Assembly: GCA_019637645.1 (NCBI GenBank)
Contig: JAHBVH010000055.1
Location: 1-58,442 of the forward strand
DNA from: Caldilineaceae bacterium
Lineage (GTDB): Bacteria; Chloroflexota; Anaerolineae; Caldilineales; Caldilineaceae
Direction: 5' to 3'
Length of the DNA stretch: 58,442 nucleotides
Program-made: the position numbers and the translations under genes
In this document: positions 16,345 to 25,365 of the stretch, one piece after another
Numbering within the stretch: the first letter of the stretch is position 1
Layout: the number at the start of each line of letters is the position of its first letter
Notes under the pieces: model-generated
Told to the model about the DNA's origin: nothing
Database searches by the model: none
The model's input: only the letters and a program-made list of their open reading frames with translations

Positions 16345-16392
16345 GGACGCGTCTAGCCGCGGATTAACCATAATCCGCGGCTAGACGCGTCC
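16345..16392. terminator. 22-bp perfect palindrome between convergent genes
   Basis: Arms 16345-16366 and 16371-16392 (GGACGCGTCTAGCCGCGGAT core) with a 4-nt loop. It sits between the convergent CotH and DegT genes and could stop both. Related CCGCGGAT palindromes are at 25215-25259 and 44653-44720. Confidence 0.7.
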
Positions 16393-16406
16393 CACCCTCT
16401 GTTTCG

Positions 16407-17741
16407 CTACCCTTGCGGTGCCAGGTCCCACCCGTTCACTTTGGGCCCATTGCCGGGATCATCGGCGAGCAATTCGCGATAATTTTCGGCCACTTTGCGA
16501 TACGCCTGGGCATATTCTGCAATGATCGCGGGGCGATAGTGTTTGAACCAAGGGATCGAATAGGTATGCGCGCCCATCTGTTCACTGACAGGGAGGCTGC
16601 CCTGTTCGTGGATCAGGTCGCGCTCGGCAAAGGCGATGCGCGTGGGCCGGTCGTGACCATAGACATCGGCTTCGGTCAAGAGCGGATGGAGATGCAGCGG
16701 TTTGTTCACGCCGGGTGAACAGGGGGCTCCCTCGGCGCGCACTGCTTCGGCAAAGCGGGTGACCGACAGCCCCCCCAGTTGCGCGGGCCGATAGAGGCCC
16801 GCGGGTGCATACCAACCGGCCATATTACTGCCACTGCCTTCGTCTACACGGTGTGGTTGCAGCCCCGGTGTGCCTTCGAGCAGATCCCAAAAATAGTTCA
16901 TGGCTTTGCGGATCTCGCCAATGCGTTGATCGTATTGCTTGATCTGCACCCGCCCCATGGCCGAAGCCAATTGGTTGATGCGATACTTGTAGCCACCCAG
17001 CGGCAAGTAGCGATAGGGGCGCAGATCCGGGGATTCGATGCTGTCGTCGAAGCGCCGATAGTGACCAAAGGCGACCGCTCGCTCATAGATCTTCTTGTCA
17101 TTGGTCACCAACATACCCCCCTCCCCAATCGCAAAGGACTTGCCACTCATGAGGGACATGGCCGCCACATCGCCAAAGGTACCCAGCATTTTGCCTTTGT
17201 ATAGCCCGCCCTGGGCATGGGAAACATCTTCAATGACCTTCAGATTGTGGCGGCTGGCAATGGCGAGGATCGCGTCCATGTCCACTGGATGCCCCACATA
17301 GTGGACGACCATGATCGCCTTGGTGCGCGGGCCGATGCGGTGCTCAATATCGGCGGGATCGATACAAAGCGTTGCTGGATCGACATCGGCAAAGACGACG
17401 CTGGCCCCCAGGGAAAAGACTTGGAGCGCCGATGCCCAATAGGTAATGGCCGGGCAGATCAGCTCGTCGCCGACGCCGAGCCCAACCCCAAACATGGCCC
17501 CGTGGAGCGCCGCCGTCCCATTACAGTGGGCCAGCGCGTAGGTGGTGCCTTGCCACGCGGCAAAGTCCTTTTCAAACTCTAGGGTGATATCGATGCCCGA
17601 CATCGCGCCGCGGCGCAATACATCCAATACAGCCGCTTCATCTTCCTCGGTGACAATCGGCCATTTGAAGAGGTCGCCGGGGTCGGCTTGAATGCTCTTA
17701 GCGCCGCCGAAGAGGGCCAGTTGACTTGTTGATTGAGACAT
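16407..17741 (-). CDS. DegT/DnrJ/EryC1-family aminotransferase
   Basis: A 444-residue PLP-dependent, fold-type I aminotransferase of the sugar-aminotransferase family. Markers are the N-terminal FKWPIVTEEDEAAVLDVLRR, HCNGTAALHGAMFGVG, the cofactor Asp/His region VIEDVSHAQGG, and Lys201 in SLMSGKSFAIGEGG, which forms the Schiff base. Such enzymes usually aminate keto-sugars for polysaccharides or antibiotics, but some act in catabolic clusters. It is the last gene of a leftward group with an amidohydrolase, a PLP decarboxylase and a rhamnonate dehydratase-like enzyme, which suggests work on a sugar or sugar-derived amine. AGGAG lies 9 nt before ATG 17741. Confidence 0.9.
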   Translation of the reverse strand: MSQSTSQLALFGGAKSIQADPGDLFKWPIVTEEDEAAVLDVLRRGAMSGIDITLEFEKDFAAWQGTTYALAHCNGTAALHGAMFGVGLGVGDELICPAITYWASALQVFSLGASVVFADVDPATLCIDPADIEHRIGPRTKAIMVVHYVGHPVDMDAILAIASRHNLKVIEDVSHAQGGLYKGKMLGTFGDVAAMSLMSGKSFAIGEGGMLVTNDKKIYERAVAFGHYRRFDDSIESPDLRPYRYLPLGGYKYRINQLASAMGRVQIKQYDQRIGEIRKAMNYFWDLLEGTPGLQPHRVDEGSGSNMAGWYAPAGLYRPAQLGGLSVTRFAEAVRAEGAPCSPGVNKPLHLHPLLTEADVYGHDRPTRIAFAERDLIHEQGSLPVSEQMGAHTYSIPWFKHYRPAIIAEYAQAYRKVAENYRELLADDPGNGPKVNGWDLAPQG

Positions 17742-17831
17742 GAAAACCTACTCCTGTGATCATAATGTGCAATAAATGACGGGTTAGTTGCACTCTAACA
17801 AAAAGGAGGAAGCTTTGTCAAAGCTGCTCTG

Positions 17832-18698
17832 CTAGTCAACCGGTGCCAACCGTAGGGCGTTTTCGGCATAGATCTTGCGCAACACTGGCGCGGGGAGATC
17901 CAGGCTATTCAAAAACTCTTGACAACGATTGTCGAAATAATCACGCCCATAGAGAATGCGATCTTGAAACTCGATCAGAAAATCCTTGCTGAATTCTCGG
18001 TCGCGGTTCAGCGCATTCAGGGCTGATCCCGCGGAAAGATCGGCGTAGAGGTTAGGGTAGTCGCGGAACATTTGGGTTACTTTGCCGCCTGGCAGCACCG
18101 GCCCTTTGGGATAGGCTTCTTTGTCATAGCGATCATCGCCGGAAATGTGGGCCCAGAAGCCCGGGGCGTGGCCGATGAAGATCGTCTCGGGGCAGGCGCG
18201 CACGGCGCGTTCAAAGGGCTCAATCCCGCCGCCATACCACCAGTTGGGGCGCGGATAGCGTTGGCCGGTGTCGATGGCATAGTCAATATGGACTAACACC
18301 GGTAATTTCTTTTCACCACAGAAACGGTACATGCGCAGGGCATCCAAGTCATCATACATGACTCGCAGCTTGAGTTCCCCATAGACCTGCACCCCATGAA
18401 TGGCAATAGCCGCCTCCAACTGATCGATTGCATCGGGGCGGCGGGGATCAGGGGCATAGCAGAGCACAAACTTATCCGGCGCGGCCTGCTTGTAGCGCAG
18501 GCAGTTGCTAAAGGGCATGGGGTAGCCATCTTGGATTAACGAAACTTTGAGGTACGGATCGGGAATATACTCATCGCGTGGCGCTTCCCAAGAAAGAATC
18601 CAGGTGCGCTCAATGTTGTACAGCGCCATATTCTGTAACGTCTTTTCTAGATTATAACCATGCCAATCGGGGTGATTGTGGGCGTCGATAATCCGCAT
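17832..18698 (-). CDS. Amidohydrolase-2 family protein (TIM-barrel metal hydrolase)
   Basis: A 288-residue protein from ATG 18698 (MRIIDAHNHPDWHG). The HNH metal motif at the N-terminus, VLVHIDYAID, FIGHAPGFWAHISGDD and the late Asp in ILYGRDYFDNRC are in the order of the amidohydrolase-related lactonase/decarboxylase family (COG2159/COG3618-like). A lactone hydrolase or decarboxylase is therefore likely; the substrate is unknown, perhaps a sugar lactone given the neighbours. The frame stays open upstream through a repeat array to 18830 and encodes repeated MVETQNFQ, but I place the start at 18698 because families begin MxIIDxHxH. No good ribosome site precedes it; the repeat array may have displaced the native one. 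Confidence 0.78.
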   Translation of the reverse strand: MRIIDAHNHPDWHGYNLEKTLQNMALYNIERTWILSWEAPRDEYIPDPYLKVSLIQDGYPMPFSNCLRYKQAAPDKFVLCYAPDPRRPDAIDQLEAAIAIHGVQVYGELKLRVMYDDLDALRMYRFCGEKKLPVLVHIDYAIDTGQRYPRPNWWYGGGIEPFERAVRACPETIFIGHAPGFWAHISGDDRYDKEAYPKGPVLPGGKVTQMFRDYPNLYADLSAGSALNALNRDREFSKDFLIEFQDRILYGRDYFDNRCQEFLNSLDLPAPVLRKIYAENALRLAPVD

Positions 18699-18702
18699 TG
18701 TC

Positions 18703-18822
18703 GGTAGAGACGCAAAATTTTGCGTCTCTACCATTTGAAAATTTTGCGTCTCTACCATTTGAAAATTTTGCGTCTCTACCATTTTATTCTGCATCTCCAC
18801 TATTTTATTTTGCATCTCCACC
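18703..18822. repeat. Palindrome plus tandem AT-rich repeat array
   Basis: 18703-18732 is a perfect 30-nt palindrome (GGTAGAGACGCAAAA and complement). It is followed by two 24-nt units (18733-18756, 18757-18780) that repeat its right half with an ATTTGAAAA linker, then two degenerate units to 18822. The whole array stays open in the minus frame and would encode repeats of MVETQNF. Confidence 0.85.
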
Positions 18823-18844
18823 ATTTTCAAATCTTGACGATGGC

Positions 18845-20194
18845 TTAGACGGTCTGTTTAGCAATCTGGATCATGGCCGCCAGGCTGCGTTCGACATCGT
18901 CGGCGGTGGTCGCCCACGAAGAGACGCTGATCCGCATGGCGGCGCGTCCCTGCCAGGTGGTGGCCCCGGCCCAACAGGTGCCTTCGCCTTGGATCGCGGC
19001 GATGACACGGCGGGTTCGCGCGTCATCGCCAAAGCTGACCAGCACTTGGTTGAGCACCACTTCGTTCAGAATGGTATAACCTGCTGCCGCTAAACCCTCG
19101 GCAAAGCGCGTGGCCGATTGGCAATTGCGCTCGATCAACGCGGCTAGCCCTTCGCTCCCCAACGACCGGAGTGCTGCCCAAACCTCTACCCCGCGGGCCC
19201 GGCGTGACAATTCCGGCGTATAGGCATCGGGCTCGCGCGTATCGCTCTGGACTAGGTACGCGGCTTGGGCGGCCATCGCTTGGCGGATCAGCACCGGCTC
19301 GCGACAGAAGACCAGCCCACTGTCATAGGGTACATTGAGCCATTTATGGGCATCGGTGGCCCAGGAATCGGCTTCCCCGAGGCCAGCCACGCGGTGGGCG
19401 CGCTTGGGCGCGGTGGCGGCCCACAGGCCAAACGCGCCATCCACATGCACCCAGGCCCCGGCTTGGCGCGCCGCAGCACAAAGCGGCGCTAAGGGGTCAA
19501 ACGCTCCCGTATTGACATTCCCTGCTTGCAGGCAGAGAATCGTCTGTGCATCTAGGGGCGGTAGGGCATCGGCCCGCATGCGTCCCTGGTCATCCACCGG
19601 CACCCGTATGACCCGCTCGCGCCCAAGACCCAAGAGACTCAGGGCTTTGAGCAGGCTAATGTGTACCTCGTCGCCCACAACGACGGTCAAAGGGGGCGCG
19701 CCAAAGAGCCCCTGCGCTTCCACATCCCACCCTTGGCGTGCCAACAGCGCATGGCGCGCCGCGGCCAAACCGGTAAAGTTTGCCATGGTCGCGCCGGTGA
19801 CAAAGCCGCCACCGGTGCCGGGGGGCAAGCCCAAGAGAGCCACTAGCCAATCCAGCGCCACTTCTTCTAGCTTGGCCGCCACCGGCGACATGACCGTGAC
19901 GCCGACATTGTTGTCCCAAGCCGTTGCCAACCAGCTGGCCGCCACCGTCGCGGGCAAGGAGCCGCCGGTGACAAAGCCAAAGTAGCGCCCACCCGCGCTG
20001 GCAACGGTGGCGGGCGAGCCAACCTCGTCGAGCATGGCTAAGATCTGGGCCGGGTCGGTGGGGGCCGCGGGCAGTGGTTCTTGAAACTCGGCAAGGGCGG
20101 CCACTGCGGCGGGCCGCGGCACCACACTGCGTTCATTGACTTCGGCCAAATAGCGAATGCTTCGCTGGGCTGCATCCTGTAAGAGTTCTTGCAT
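18845..20194 (-). CDS. PLP-dependent group II decarboxylase
   Basis: A 449-residue fold-type I enzyme of the aromatic-L-amino-acid/glutamate decarboxylase group, which removes the alpha-carboxyl from an amino acid. Diagnostic are GGGFVTGATMANFTGLAAAR, VHVDGAFGLWAA (Asp contacting the PLP ring) and TDAHKWLNVPYDSG with Lys284 for the Schiff base. The C-terminal domain ends LAAMIQIAKQTV. Which amino acid is used cannot be told. The gene starts 76 nt after the rhamnonate dehydratase-like gene ends, so they likely share a transcript, together with the amidohydrolase and DegT genes downstream. No strong ribosome site is visible at ATG 20194 (GAGGGATC lies upstream). Confidence 0.88.
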   Translation of the reverse strand: MQELLQDAAQRSIRYLAEVNERSVVPRPAAVAALAEFQEPLPAAPTDPAQILAMLDEVGSPATVASAGGRYFGFVTGGSLPATVAASWLATAWDNNVGVTVMSPVAAKLEEVALDWLVALLGLPPGTGGGFVTGATMANFTGLAAARHALLARQGWDVEAQGLFGAPPLTVVVGDEVHISLLKALSLLGLGRERVIRVPVDDQGRMRADALPPLDAQTILCLQAGNVNTGAFDPLAPLCAAARQAGAWVHVDGAFGLWAATAPKRAHRVAGLGEADSWATDAHKWLNVPYDSGLVFCREPVLIRQAMAAQAAYLVQSDTREPDAYTPELSRRARGVEVWAALRSLGSEGLAALIERNCQSATRFAEGLAAAGYTILNEVVLNQVLVSFGDDARTRRVIAAIQGEGTCWAGATTWQGRAAMRISVSSWATTADDVERSLAAMIQIAKQTV

Positions 20195-20246
20195 GATCCC
20201 TCGTTTTCTGCTACTGCGTTCTGCCTAGCTCATCAAGTGCGTGGCG

Positions 20247-20263
20247 AAAACCTGACAGGTTTT
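20247..20263. repeat. Short palindrome AAAACCTGACAGGTTTT
   Basis: An 8-bp perfect arm with a one-base centre, in the 76-nt gap between two leftward genes. Its core CCTGACAGG matches the AGACCTGA palindromes elsewhere. Confidence 0.6.
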
Positions 20264-20270
20264 GGGTCGT

Positions 20271-21410
20271 CTACAATGTCCGCTCTTCCAGCCACGCCTG
20301 GGTGATCTCCAAGCCAAAGCCAGGGGCGTCCGAGGGGACCAAATAGCCATCTTTGATCGCTGGCGTGCCGGGGAGGAGTGTCATTTCGGCCAGGGGGACA
20401 CCGGGCGCAGAGACTCCTTCGGAGCGCTCGCCCCAGATGATGGCGGGCATGGCAAAGGCAAGGTGCTGACCATAGGGGTAGTTCATGCCCGCATGGGTAA
20501 TGACCGAAATGCCCGCGGCTTCGGCCAGGTGACAGATTTTGACCACACCCGTAATCCCACCGCCCCACAGCACATCGGGCTGGAAGATGTCCACCAAGCG
20601 GCGGCTGGCCGCGGTGGCAAAGGTATTGGGTAGATACCAATGTTCGCCACTCGCCAAGGTCTGCCAGGGCAACCGCTGACGAATGGCGCTATAGGACTCT
20701 AACGCGTCGGGCATGACATAATCCTCGATCCATTTGAGCTTATAGGGGCGCAGGCGCTCGGCCAAGCGAACCGTGTATTCTTCGTCCATGGCCGTCCAAC
20801 AGTCGAGCATCAATTCGACGTTATCGCCGACCGCGGCGCGGGTCTCGGCCACCAACTCTTCATTTTTTGCCAGCCCATCGAGGCCATCGTGCAAGCCATA
20901 GGGAGTGAAGATTTTGGTTGCTTGGAAACCCTGCTCCACATACCATCCATTATCAAAGCCCGTGGCATAGCAGAAGATCTTCTCTTTCTGGGGGCCGCCG
21001 AGCAGCTCATAGACGGGGCGTCCCAGCACCTTGCCCTTGAGATCCCAGATGGCGCAATCGACGGCGCTGAGGGCATAGCTGGCGAGGCCGCCGCCATAGG
21101 GTACGGTGATGCGCAACATCATGTCCCAGAGCTTTTCGGTTGCCATACAATTCTCGCCGATCAGTGCCGGGGCGAGTTGATCGTTGATAATGCGCACCAC
21201 GGGGCCGCCGTGGACAGTCAGGCCAAAGCCCCAAGTGCCATCTTCGCCGGTGACAACCACCGCGGCCCGTTTCCAATCGGGGTAGCCAAGCTTGTTGGGG
21301 TAGCGAGAAACGGGCCGCGTCATCCGCAGGGCGCGGCTGGGGTGGCGTGGTGGGGTGGTGGGGCGCGGCCGTAGATCGATTTCAACTGCACGGACAGATG
21401 TAATTTTCAT
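20271..21410 (-). CDS. Enolase-superfamily sugar-acid dehydratase, L-rhamnonate dehydratase-like
   Basis: A 379-residue member of the mandelate racemase subgroup. From about residue 170 on it follows L-rhamnonate dehydratase closely: GLHDGLDGLAKNEELVAETR, LMLDCWTAMDEEY (metal Asp), YKLKWIEDY (metal Glu), LASGEHWY (metal Glu) and FQPDVLWGGGITG, and it ends with PGFGLEI. This enzyme makes 2-keto-3-deoxy-L-rhamnonate. The context fits, because L-rhamnose kinase and isomerase genes lie 1 kb away on the other strand. The catalytic Lys motif is less clear (FQATKIFTPYG), so a related aldonate is possible. ATG 21410 follows AAGGAG by about 6 nt. It heads the leftward group. Confidence 0.85.
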   Translation of the reverse strand: MKITSVRAVEIDLRPRPTTPPRHPSRALRMTRPVSRYPNKLGYPDWKRAAVVVTGEDGTWGFGLTVHGGPVVRIINDQLAPALIGENCMATEKLWDMMLRITVPYGGGLASYALSAVDCAIWDLKGKVLGRPVYELLGGPQKEKIFCYATGFDNGWYVEQGFQATKIFTPYGLHDGLDGLAKNEELVAETRAAVGDNVELMLDCWTAMDEEYTVRLAERLRPYKLKWIEDYVMPDALESYSAIRQRLPWQTLASGEHWYLPNTFATAASRRLVDIFQPDVLWGGGITGVVKICHLAEAAGISVITHAGMNYPYGQHLAFAMPAIIWGERSEGVSAPGVPLAEMTLLPGTPAIKDGYLVPSDAPGFGLEITQAWLEERTL

Positions 21411-21511
21411 GATCGCTCCTTTGTCGGCATGTGCGTTGCTTTGGTTGTTGGTCCAGCCTTTCAACCGAAGTTGCAGCGGCTCTCCGTTTTGTAGTACCAT
21501 GAGGTTCCTGT

Positions 21512-21542
21512 ATTATACATTCACCTTCGCGCTTGTTGGCAA
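21512..21542 (-). promoter_or_regulatory. Promoter of the leftward dehydratase group
   Basis: On the minus strand a perfect TATAAT (21517-21512) is preceded, at a long 19-bp spacing, by TTGCCA. The leader to ATG 21410 would be about 95 nt. The -10 is convincing, the -35 less so. Confidence 0.4.
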
Positions 21543-21616
21543 ACCTTACCTTTTGCTCCCACTTGACAGAGGCTTGCTGGCAACTCGCTCATACAATGGA
21601 TGAAGGAATGACCATC

Positions 21617-22378
21617 ATGGATATGCAAACCGTGCTTGCTCACTATGGTGTGCACGAGGATACGCTCTCCCCAGCGGAAAAAGCCTTTTTGGATCAAAAT
21701 GGGTATTTGCCGTTGTTCAATCTCCTTTCCCCAGAACAAGTCCAAGCCATTGCCACCCGCTTGGAAGCATTGGCGGCTGCCGAGGGCGATCAGGCCGGGC
21801 TAGAGGCGCATCAAGAGACGGGAACCACCCGCTTGGCGAATTTGGCCGACAAAGATCCGCTCTTTGCAGTCTGCTTTACCCACCCCCGTGTTTTGGCGGC
21901 CATCGCACGGGTGCTCCGCCAAGACTTTAAACTTTCATCGTTGAACGCCCGTTTTGCCCTGCCGGGGGAAGGCTTGCAACATCTCCATGCCGATTGGCGG
22001 GAGGGCGTCGCGCCTGGCGAATTTGAGGTCTGCAACTCGATCTGGTTGTTGGATGATTTCACCGCCGAGAATGGGGCGACGCGGGTGGTGCCTGGGTCCC
22101 ATAATTCGGGAAAAACCCCGCGCGATGCCATGGAAGATCCCAAAGGCCACCATCCCGATGAAACGATCCTCACCGCGCCAGCGGGTACCGTGGTGATCTT
22201 CAACTCACACACCTGGCACGGCGGTACGCTCAACCGCACCGACAAACCGCGCCGCGCCATGCACTCCTATTTTACGCGGCGTCACAATCCCCAACAAACT
22301 GATCAGCGCAAATACGTCTCGCCAGAAACCCTAGACCGCCTCTCGGATGAGGCCAAATTTATCTTAGACGTGTTATAA
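21617..22378 (+). CDS. Phytanoyl-CoA dioxygenase (PhyH) family protein
   Basis: A 253-residue Fe(II)/2-oxoglutarate-dependent oxygenase of the PhyH family. The metal triad is visible as His and Asp in LQHLHADWREG and the distal His in NSHTWHGGTLN, with the 2-oxoglutarate-binding Arg probably in KPRRAMHSYF. Such enzymes hydroxylate small acids, halogenate, or oxidise ectoine or phosphonate-like compounds; the substrate is unknown. ATG 21617 is chosen because GAAGGA lies 9 nt upstream; in-frame ATGs at 21596 and 21608 are alternatives. It is first of three rightward genes followed by rhamnulokinase (36 nt gap) and rhamnose isomerase, and is divergent from the dehydratase group. Confidence 0.85.
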   Translation: MDMQTVLAHYGVHEDTLSPAEKAFLDQNGYLPLFNLLSPEQVQAIATRLEALAAAEGDQAGLEAHQETGTTRLANLADKDPLFAVCFTHPRVLAAIARVLRQDFKLSSLNARFALPGEGLQHLHADWREGVAPGEFEVCNSIWLLDDFTAENGATRVVPGSHNSGKTPRDAMEDPKGHHPDETILTAPAGTVVIFNSHTWHGGTLNRTDKPRRAMHSYFTRRHNPQQTDQRKYVSPETLDRLSDEAKFILDVL

Positions 22379-22414
22379 ATCCCGTTGTAAAAGCTGGAGA
22401 GACAAGAAGAGCTT

Positions 22415-23911
22415 ATGCGTGCTACCCAGAATTTTTTAGCCTTTGACCTCGGTGCGGAAAGTGGGCGCGCCCTGCTTGGTGCCTTTGATGGGGAGCGCCT
22501 CACCTTGGCCGATGTCCATCGTTTTCCCAATACGCCGATCCGCCTGCCTACTGGGCTGCACTGGAATGTGTTGCAATTGTGGCAGGAGATCAAACAGGGC
22601 ATCACCCTCGCAGCAAAGGCCATCGGCGGCGTACCGACGAGTGTGGGGCTGGACACTTGGGGGGTAGATTTTGGCTTGCTCGACCGGAATGGGGTGTTGG
22701 TCGGGTTGCCCTATCATTATCGCGACAGTCGTAATGACGGCATGTTGGAAGCGGCCTACCAAGTCGTGCCCAGCGCCGCGATCTTTGGGCAGACTGGCAT
22801 TCAGTTCATGCAGATCAACTCGCTCTATCAACTGCTCGCGCTGGCGCGCCAACAGTCACCAGCCCTGGAGATTGCCCAGACCTTTCTCACCATTCCCGAT
22901 CTCTTTAACTATTGGTTGACGGGGCAGAAGCTCTGTGAATTTACCAATGCTACGACTACCCAATGTTACAATCCCCTGACCGGCACTTGGGCCTATGATC
23001 TCGTGGAGCAGCTCGGCATTCCCCCCCACATCTTCCCGCCCATCGTCCAGCCCGGGACAGTGTTAGGCGATATGGCCCCAGCCTTAGGCACAGAATTGGG
23101 GCTACCGGCTGCGTTGCCGGTGGTCGCGCCCGCTTGTCATGACACGGGCTCGGCGGTGGCGGCGGTGCCAGCAGCCAATGCCAATTTCGCCTGGATCAGC
23201 TCGGGCACCTGGTCGATTGTGGGAGCCGAAGTGCCTAAGGCGGTGGTGAATGAGCAGACCTTGGCCTATAACTTGACCAACGAAGGGGGCGTCAACCAGA
23301 CGTATCGCCTGTGCAAAAATGTCGCGGGGCTCTGGCTGGTGCAAGAGTGTCGCCGCACTTGGGCGCGGCAAGGCCATGACTATAGCTATGCCCAGTTGAC
23401 CGAGATGGCGGCGGGGGCAACACCTTTCCAAGCCATCATTGATCCCGATCATGCCAGCTTTCTCAAGCCAAGCGAACCGGGGGATGATATGCCGAGCCGG
23501 ATTCAGGCGCGCTGTCAGGCGGCTGGGCAAGTTGTGCCAACGGCACCGGGGGCAATTATCCGCTGCGCGTTGGAGAGTCTGGCGCTCAAGTATCGCCTCG
23601 TGCTAGAACGGCTAGAGACTATTCTGGGCCATCCCCTGGAGCCGATCCATATTGTGGGGGGCGGCACGCAAAACCGGCTGCTTTGCCAGCTCACCGCTGA
23701 CGCCACAGGTCGCCCCGTGGTTGCTGGCCCGGTGGAAGCGACTGCTATTGGCAATCTCATTGTGCAGGCCATCGCTTTGGGCCACTTACGTTCCCTGCGC
23801 GAGGGCCGCGAGTTGATCCGGCGCTCTTTCGAGGTGGTGACCTATGAACCGACGCCCCAGCGCGAGCCCTGGGATGCGGCTTATGCGCTCTTACAACAAC
23901 AGCTTGTCTAA
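22415..23911 (+). CDS. rhaB: Rhamnulokinase
   Basis: A 498-residue FGGY-family sugar kinase phosphorylating L-rhamnulose at C1. Family features: NFLAFDLGAESGRALLGAFD, WDVLQL-like region HWNVLQLWQEI, GLDTWGVDFGLLD with the catalytic Asp, YHYRDSRNDGM, the ATP-site AWISSGTWSIVGAE and IHIVGGGTQNRLLCQ near the C-terminus. HRFPN and LPTGLHWNV are typical of RhaB rather than xylulo- or fuculokinase. The isomerase gene follows at 50 nt. The rhamnulose-1-phosphate aldolase expected next is absent from the window, so the route is incomplete here. Confidence 0.92.
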   Translation: MRATQNFLAFDLGAESGRALLGAFDGERLTLADVHRFPNTPIRLPTGLHWNVLQLWQEIKQGITLAAKAIGGVPTSVGLDTWGVDFGLLDRNGVLVGLPYHYRDSRNDGMLEAAYQVVPSAAIFGQTGIQFMQINSLYQLLALARQQSPALEIAQTFLTIPDLFNYWLTGQKLCEFTNATTTQCYNPLTGTWAYDLVEQLGIPPHIFPPIVQPGTVLGDMAPALGTELGLPAALPVVAPACHDTGSAVAAVPAANANFAWISSGTWSIVGAEVPKAVVNEQTLAYNLTNEGGVNQTYRLCKNVAGLWLVQECRRTWARQGHDYSYAQLTEMAAGATPFQAIIDPDHASFLKPSEPGDDMPSRIQARCQAAGQVVPTAPGAIIRCALESLALKYRLVLERLETILGHPLEPIHIVGGGTQNRLLCQLTADATGRPVVAGPVEATAIGNLIVQAIALGHLRSLREGRELIRRSFEVVTYEPTPQREPWDAAYALLQQQLV

Positions 23912-23961
23912 ATGGTAAGCTGTGATGAAGCTTGATTTGAACAGAAAAATTTGGAGAACCT

Positions 23962-25206
23962 ATGTCGAACCATACCAAAGCCTATGAAGTTCTGGCCGAA
24001 GCGTTAGCGGCGGACGGCATTGACATTGCAACGGTGAAGGAGACGCTCAAGGCCCAGAAGATCGAGACGCCGAGTTGGGGCTATGCCAACAGTGGCACGC
24101 GCTTCAAAGCCTTCCCCTGGCCCGGCGCCGCGATGACGACGCGCCAAAAAATGGACGACGCCGCCATGGTCCACAAGATGACGGGCATTGCGCCCTCGGT
24201 GGCGATCCATATTCCGTGGGACAAGCCGGAAGATGGCGATTATACGGCTATGCGTCAATATGCCGAAGCGCAAGGGGTGACCATCGGCGCAGTCAATCCG
24301 AATGTCTTTCAAGATGTGGAATATAAGCTAGGCTCGCTGGGCAGCCCGGACCCGGGTGCGCAAGAGCAGGCGCTCGATCACTTGTTGGAATGTTGCGAGA
24401 TCATGACCAAGACCAACAGCGACATTTTGAGCCTCTGGTTTGCCGATGGCACCAACTATGCTGGCCAAGATAACCTGATCGCCCGCAAACGCCGCTTTGA
24501 AACGCATCTGGCGACAACCTACCAACATTTGCCCGCGGACAGCCGAATGTTGGTGGAGTATAAATTTTTTGAGCCAGCCTTCTATAGCACCGACATTCCC
24601 GATTGGGGCACGGCCTATGCGTGGTGTTTGAAATTAGGCCCACAGGCGCAGGTATTGGTCGATCTCGGCCACCATGCCCAAGGGGTGAACATTGAGCAGA
24701 TCGTTGCTTTCTTGTTGGATGAAGGTCGCTTGGGCGGTTTCCATTTTAATAATCGCAAATATGCCGACGATGATCTGATCGTAGGGAGCACCAACCCCTA
24801 TGAACTTTTCCTGATCTACAATGAGCTAGCTGCCGGTGAACAGAGCCAAGACGCGACGGTACGCACAACCGCGCAAAAGGTCGCCTATATGATCGATCAG
24901 GCCCACAACATCGAAGGCAAAGTCGGTGCGATGATCTACTCGGTGTTGAACTGCCAAGAAGCCTATGCCAAGGCGCTCTGTGTGCCGCGGCAGAAGCTGG
25001 CCGATGCCCAAGCCGCGGGCGAAGTATTGGCTGCCCACCAAGTGTTGACCGACGCCTTCCGCACCGATGTCCGCCCCTTGTTGGCCCAAGTGCGCGAAGA
25101 ATTAAGCGTGCCGGTCGATCCCATGACGGCCTATCGCACCAGCGGCTACCAGGCCAAAGTCGCCCAAGAACGGGGCCTTTCCCAGTCGAGCGGCGGCTAT
25201 CAGTAG
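23962..25206 (+). CDS. rhaI: L-rhamnose isomerase (RhaI type)
   Basis: A 414-residue TIM-barrel ketol isomerase of the Pseudomonas stutzeri-like RhaI group, converting L-rhamnose to L-rhamnulose and often acting on other aldoses. Metal- and substrate-site segments include [62 protein letters not shown] and [14 protein letters not shown]. Length is normal. GGAGAACC precedes ATG 23962. It is downstream of rhaB and ends just before a 17-bp palindrome that probably closes the transcript. Confidence 0.92.
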   Translation: MSNHTKAYEVLAEALAADGIDIATVKETLKAQKIETPSWGYANSGTRFKAFPWPGAAMTTRQKMDDAAMVHKMTGIAPSVAIHIPWDKPEDGDYTAMRQYAEAQGVTIGAVNPNVFQDVEYKLGSLGSPDPGAQEQALDHLLECCEIMTKTNSDILSLWFADGTNYAGQDNLIARKRRFETHLATTYQHLPADSRMLVEYKFFEPAFYSTDIPDWGTAYAWCLKLGPQAQVLVDLGHHAQGVNIEQIVAFLLDEGRLGGFHFNNRKYADDDLIVGSTNPYELFLIYNELAAGEQSQDATVRTTAQKVAYMIDQAHNIEGKVGAMIYSVLNCQEAYAKALCVPRQKLADAQAAGEVLAAHQVLTDAFRTDVRPLLAQVREELSVPVDPMTAYRTSGYQAKVAQERGLSQSSGGYQ

Positions 25207-25214
25207 GCGCAGGC

Positions 25215-25259
25215 CGCGGATAGACGCCGATGAAGAAGAAAAATCGGCGTCTATCCGCG
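25215..25259. terminator. 17-bp perfect palindrome after rhaI
   Basis: CGCGGATAGACGCCGAT (25215-25231) pairs with 25243-25259 around an A-rich 11-nt loop. It lies 9 nt after the rhaI stop and belongs to the CCGCGGAT family at 16345 and 44653. No T tract follows. Confidence 0.65.
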
Positions 25260-25365
25260 TAAACCCGCGTCCCAATGTTCTCTGGTTGGCGTAAATTTTC
25301 TCCGGTTTATCCGCCGCATCAACGCAATCCGCGTTCTATTTGTAGCCTGATTGGTATCTGCCTTT

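Noticed and set aside
18703..18830. A small CRISPR array
   Set aside because: The units are adjacent repeats with no unique spacers and no cas genes; it is a palindrome with tandem copies.
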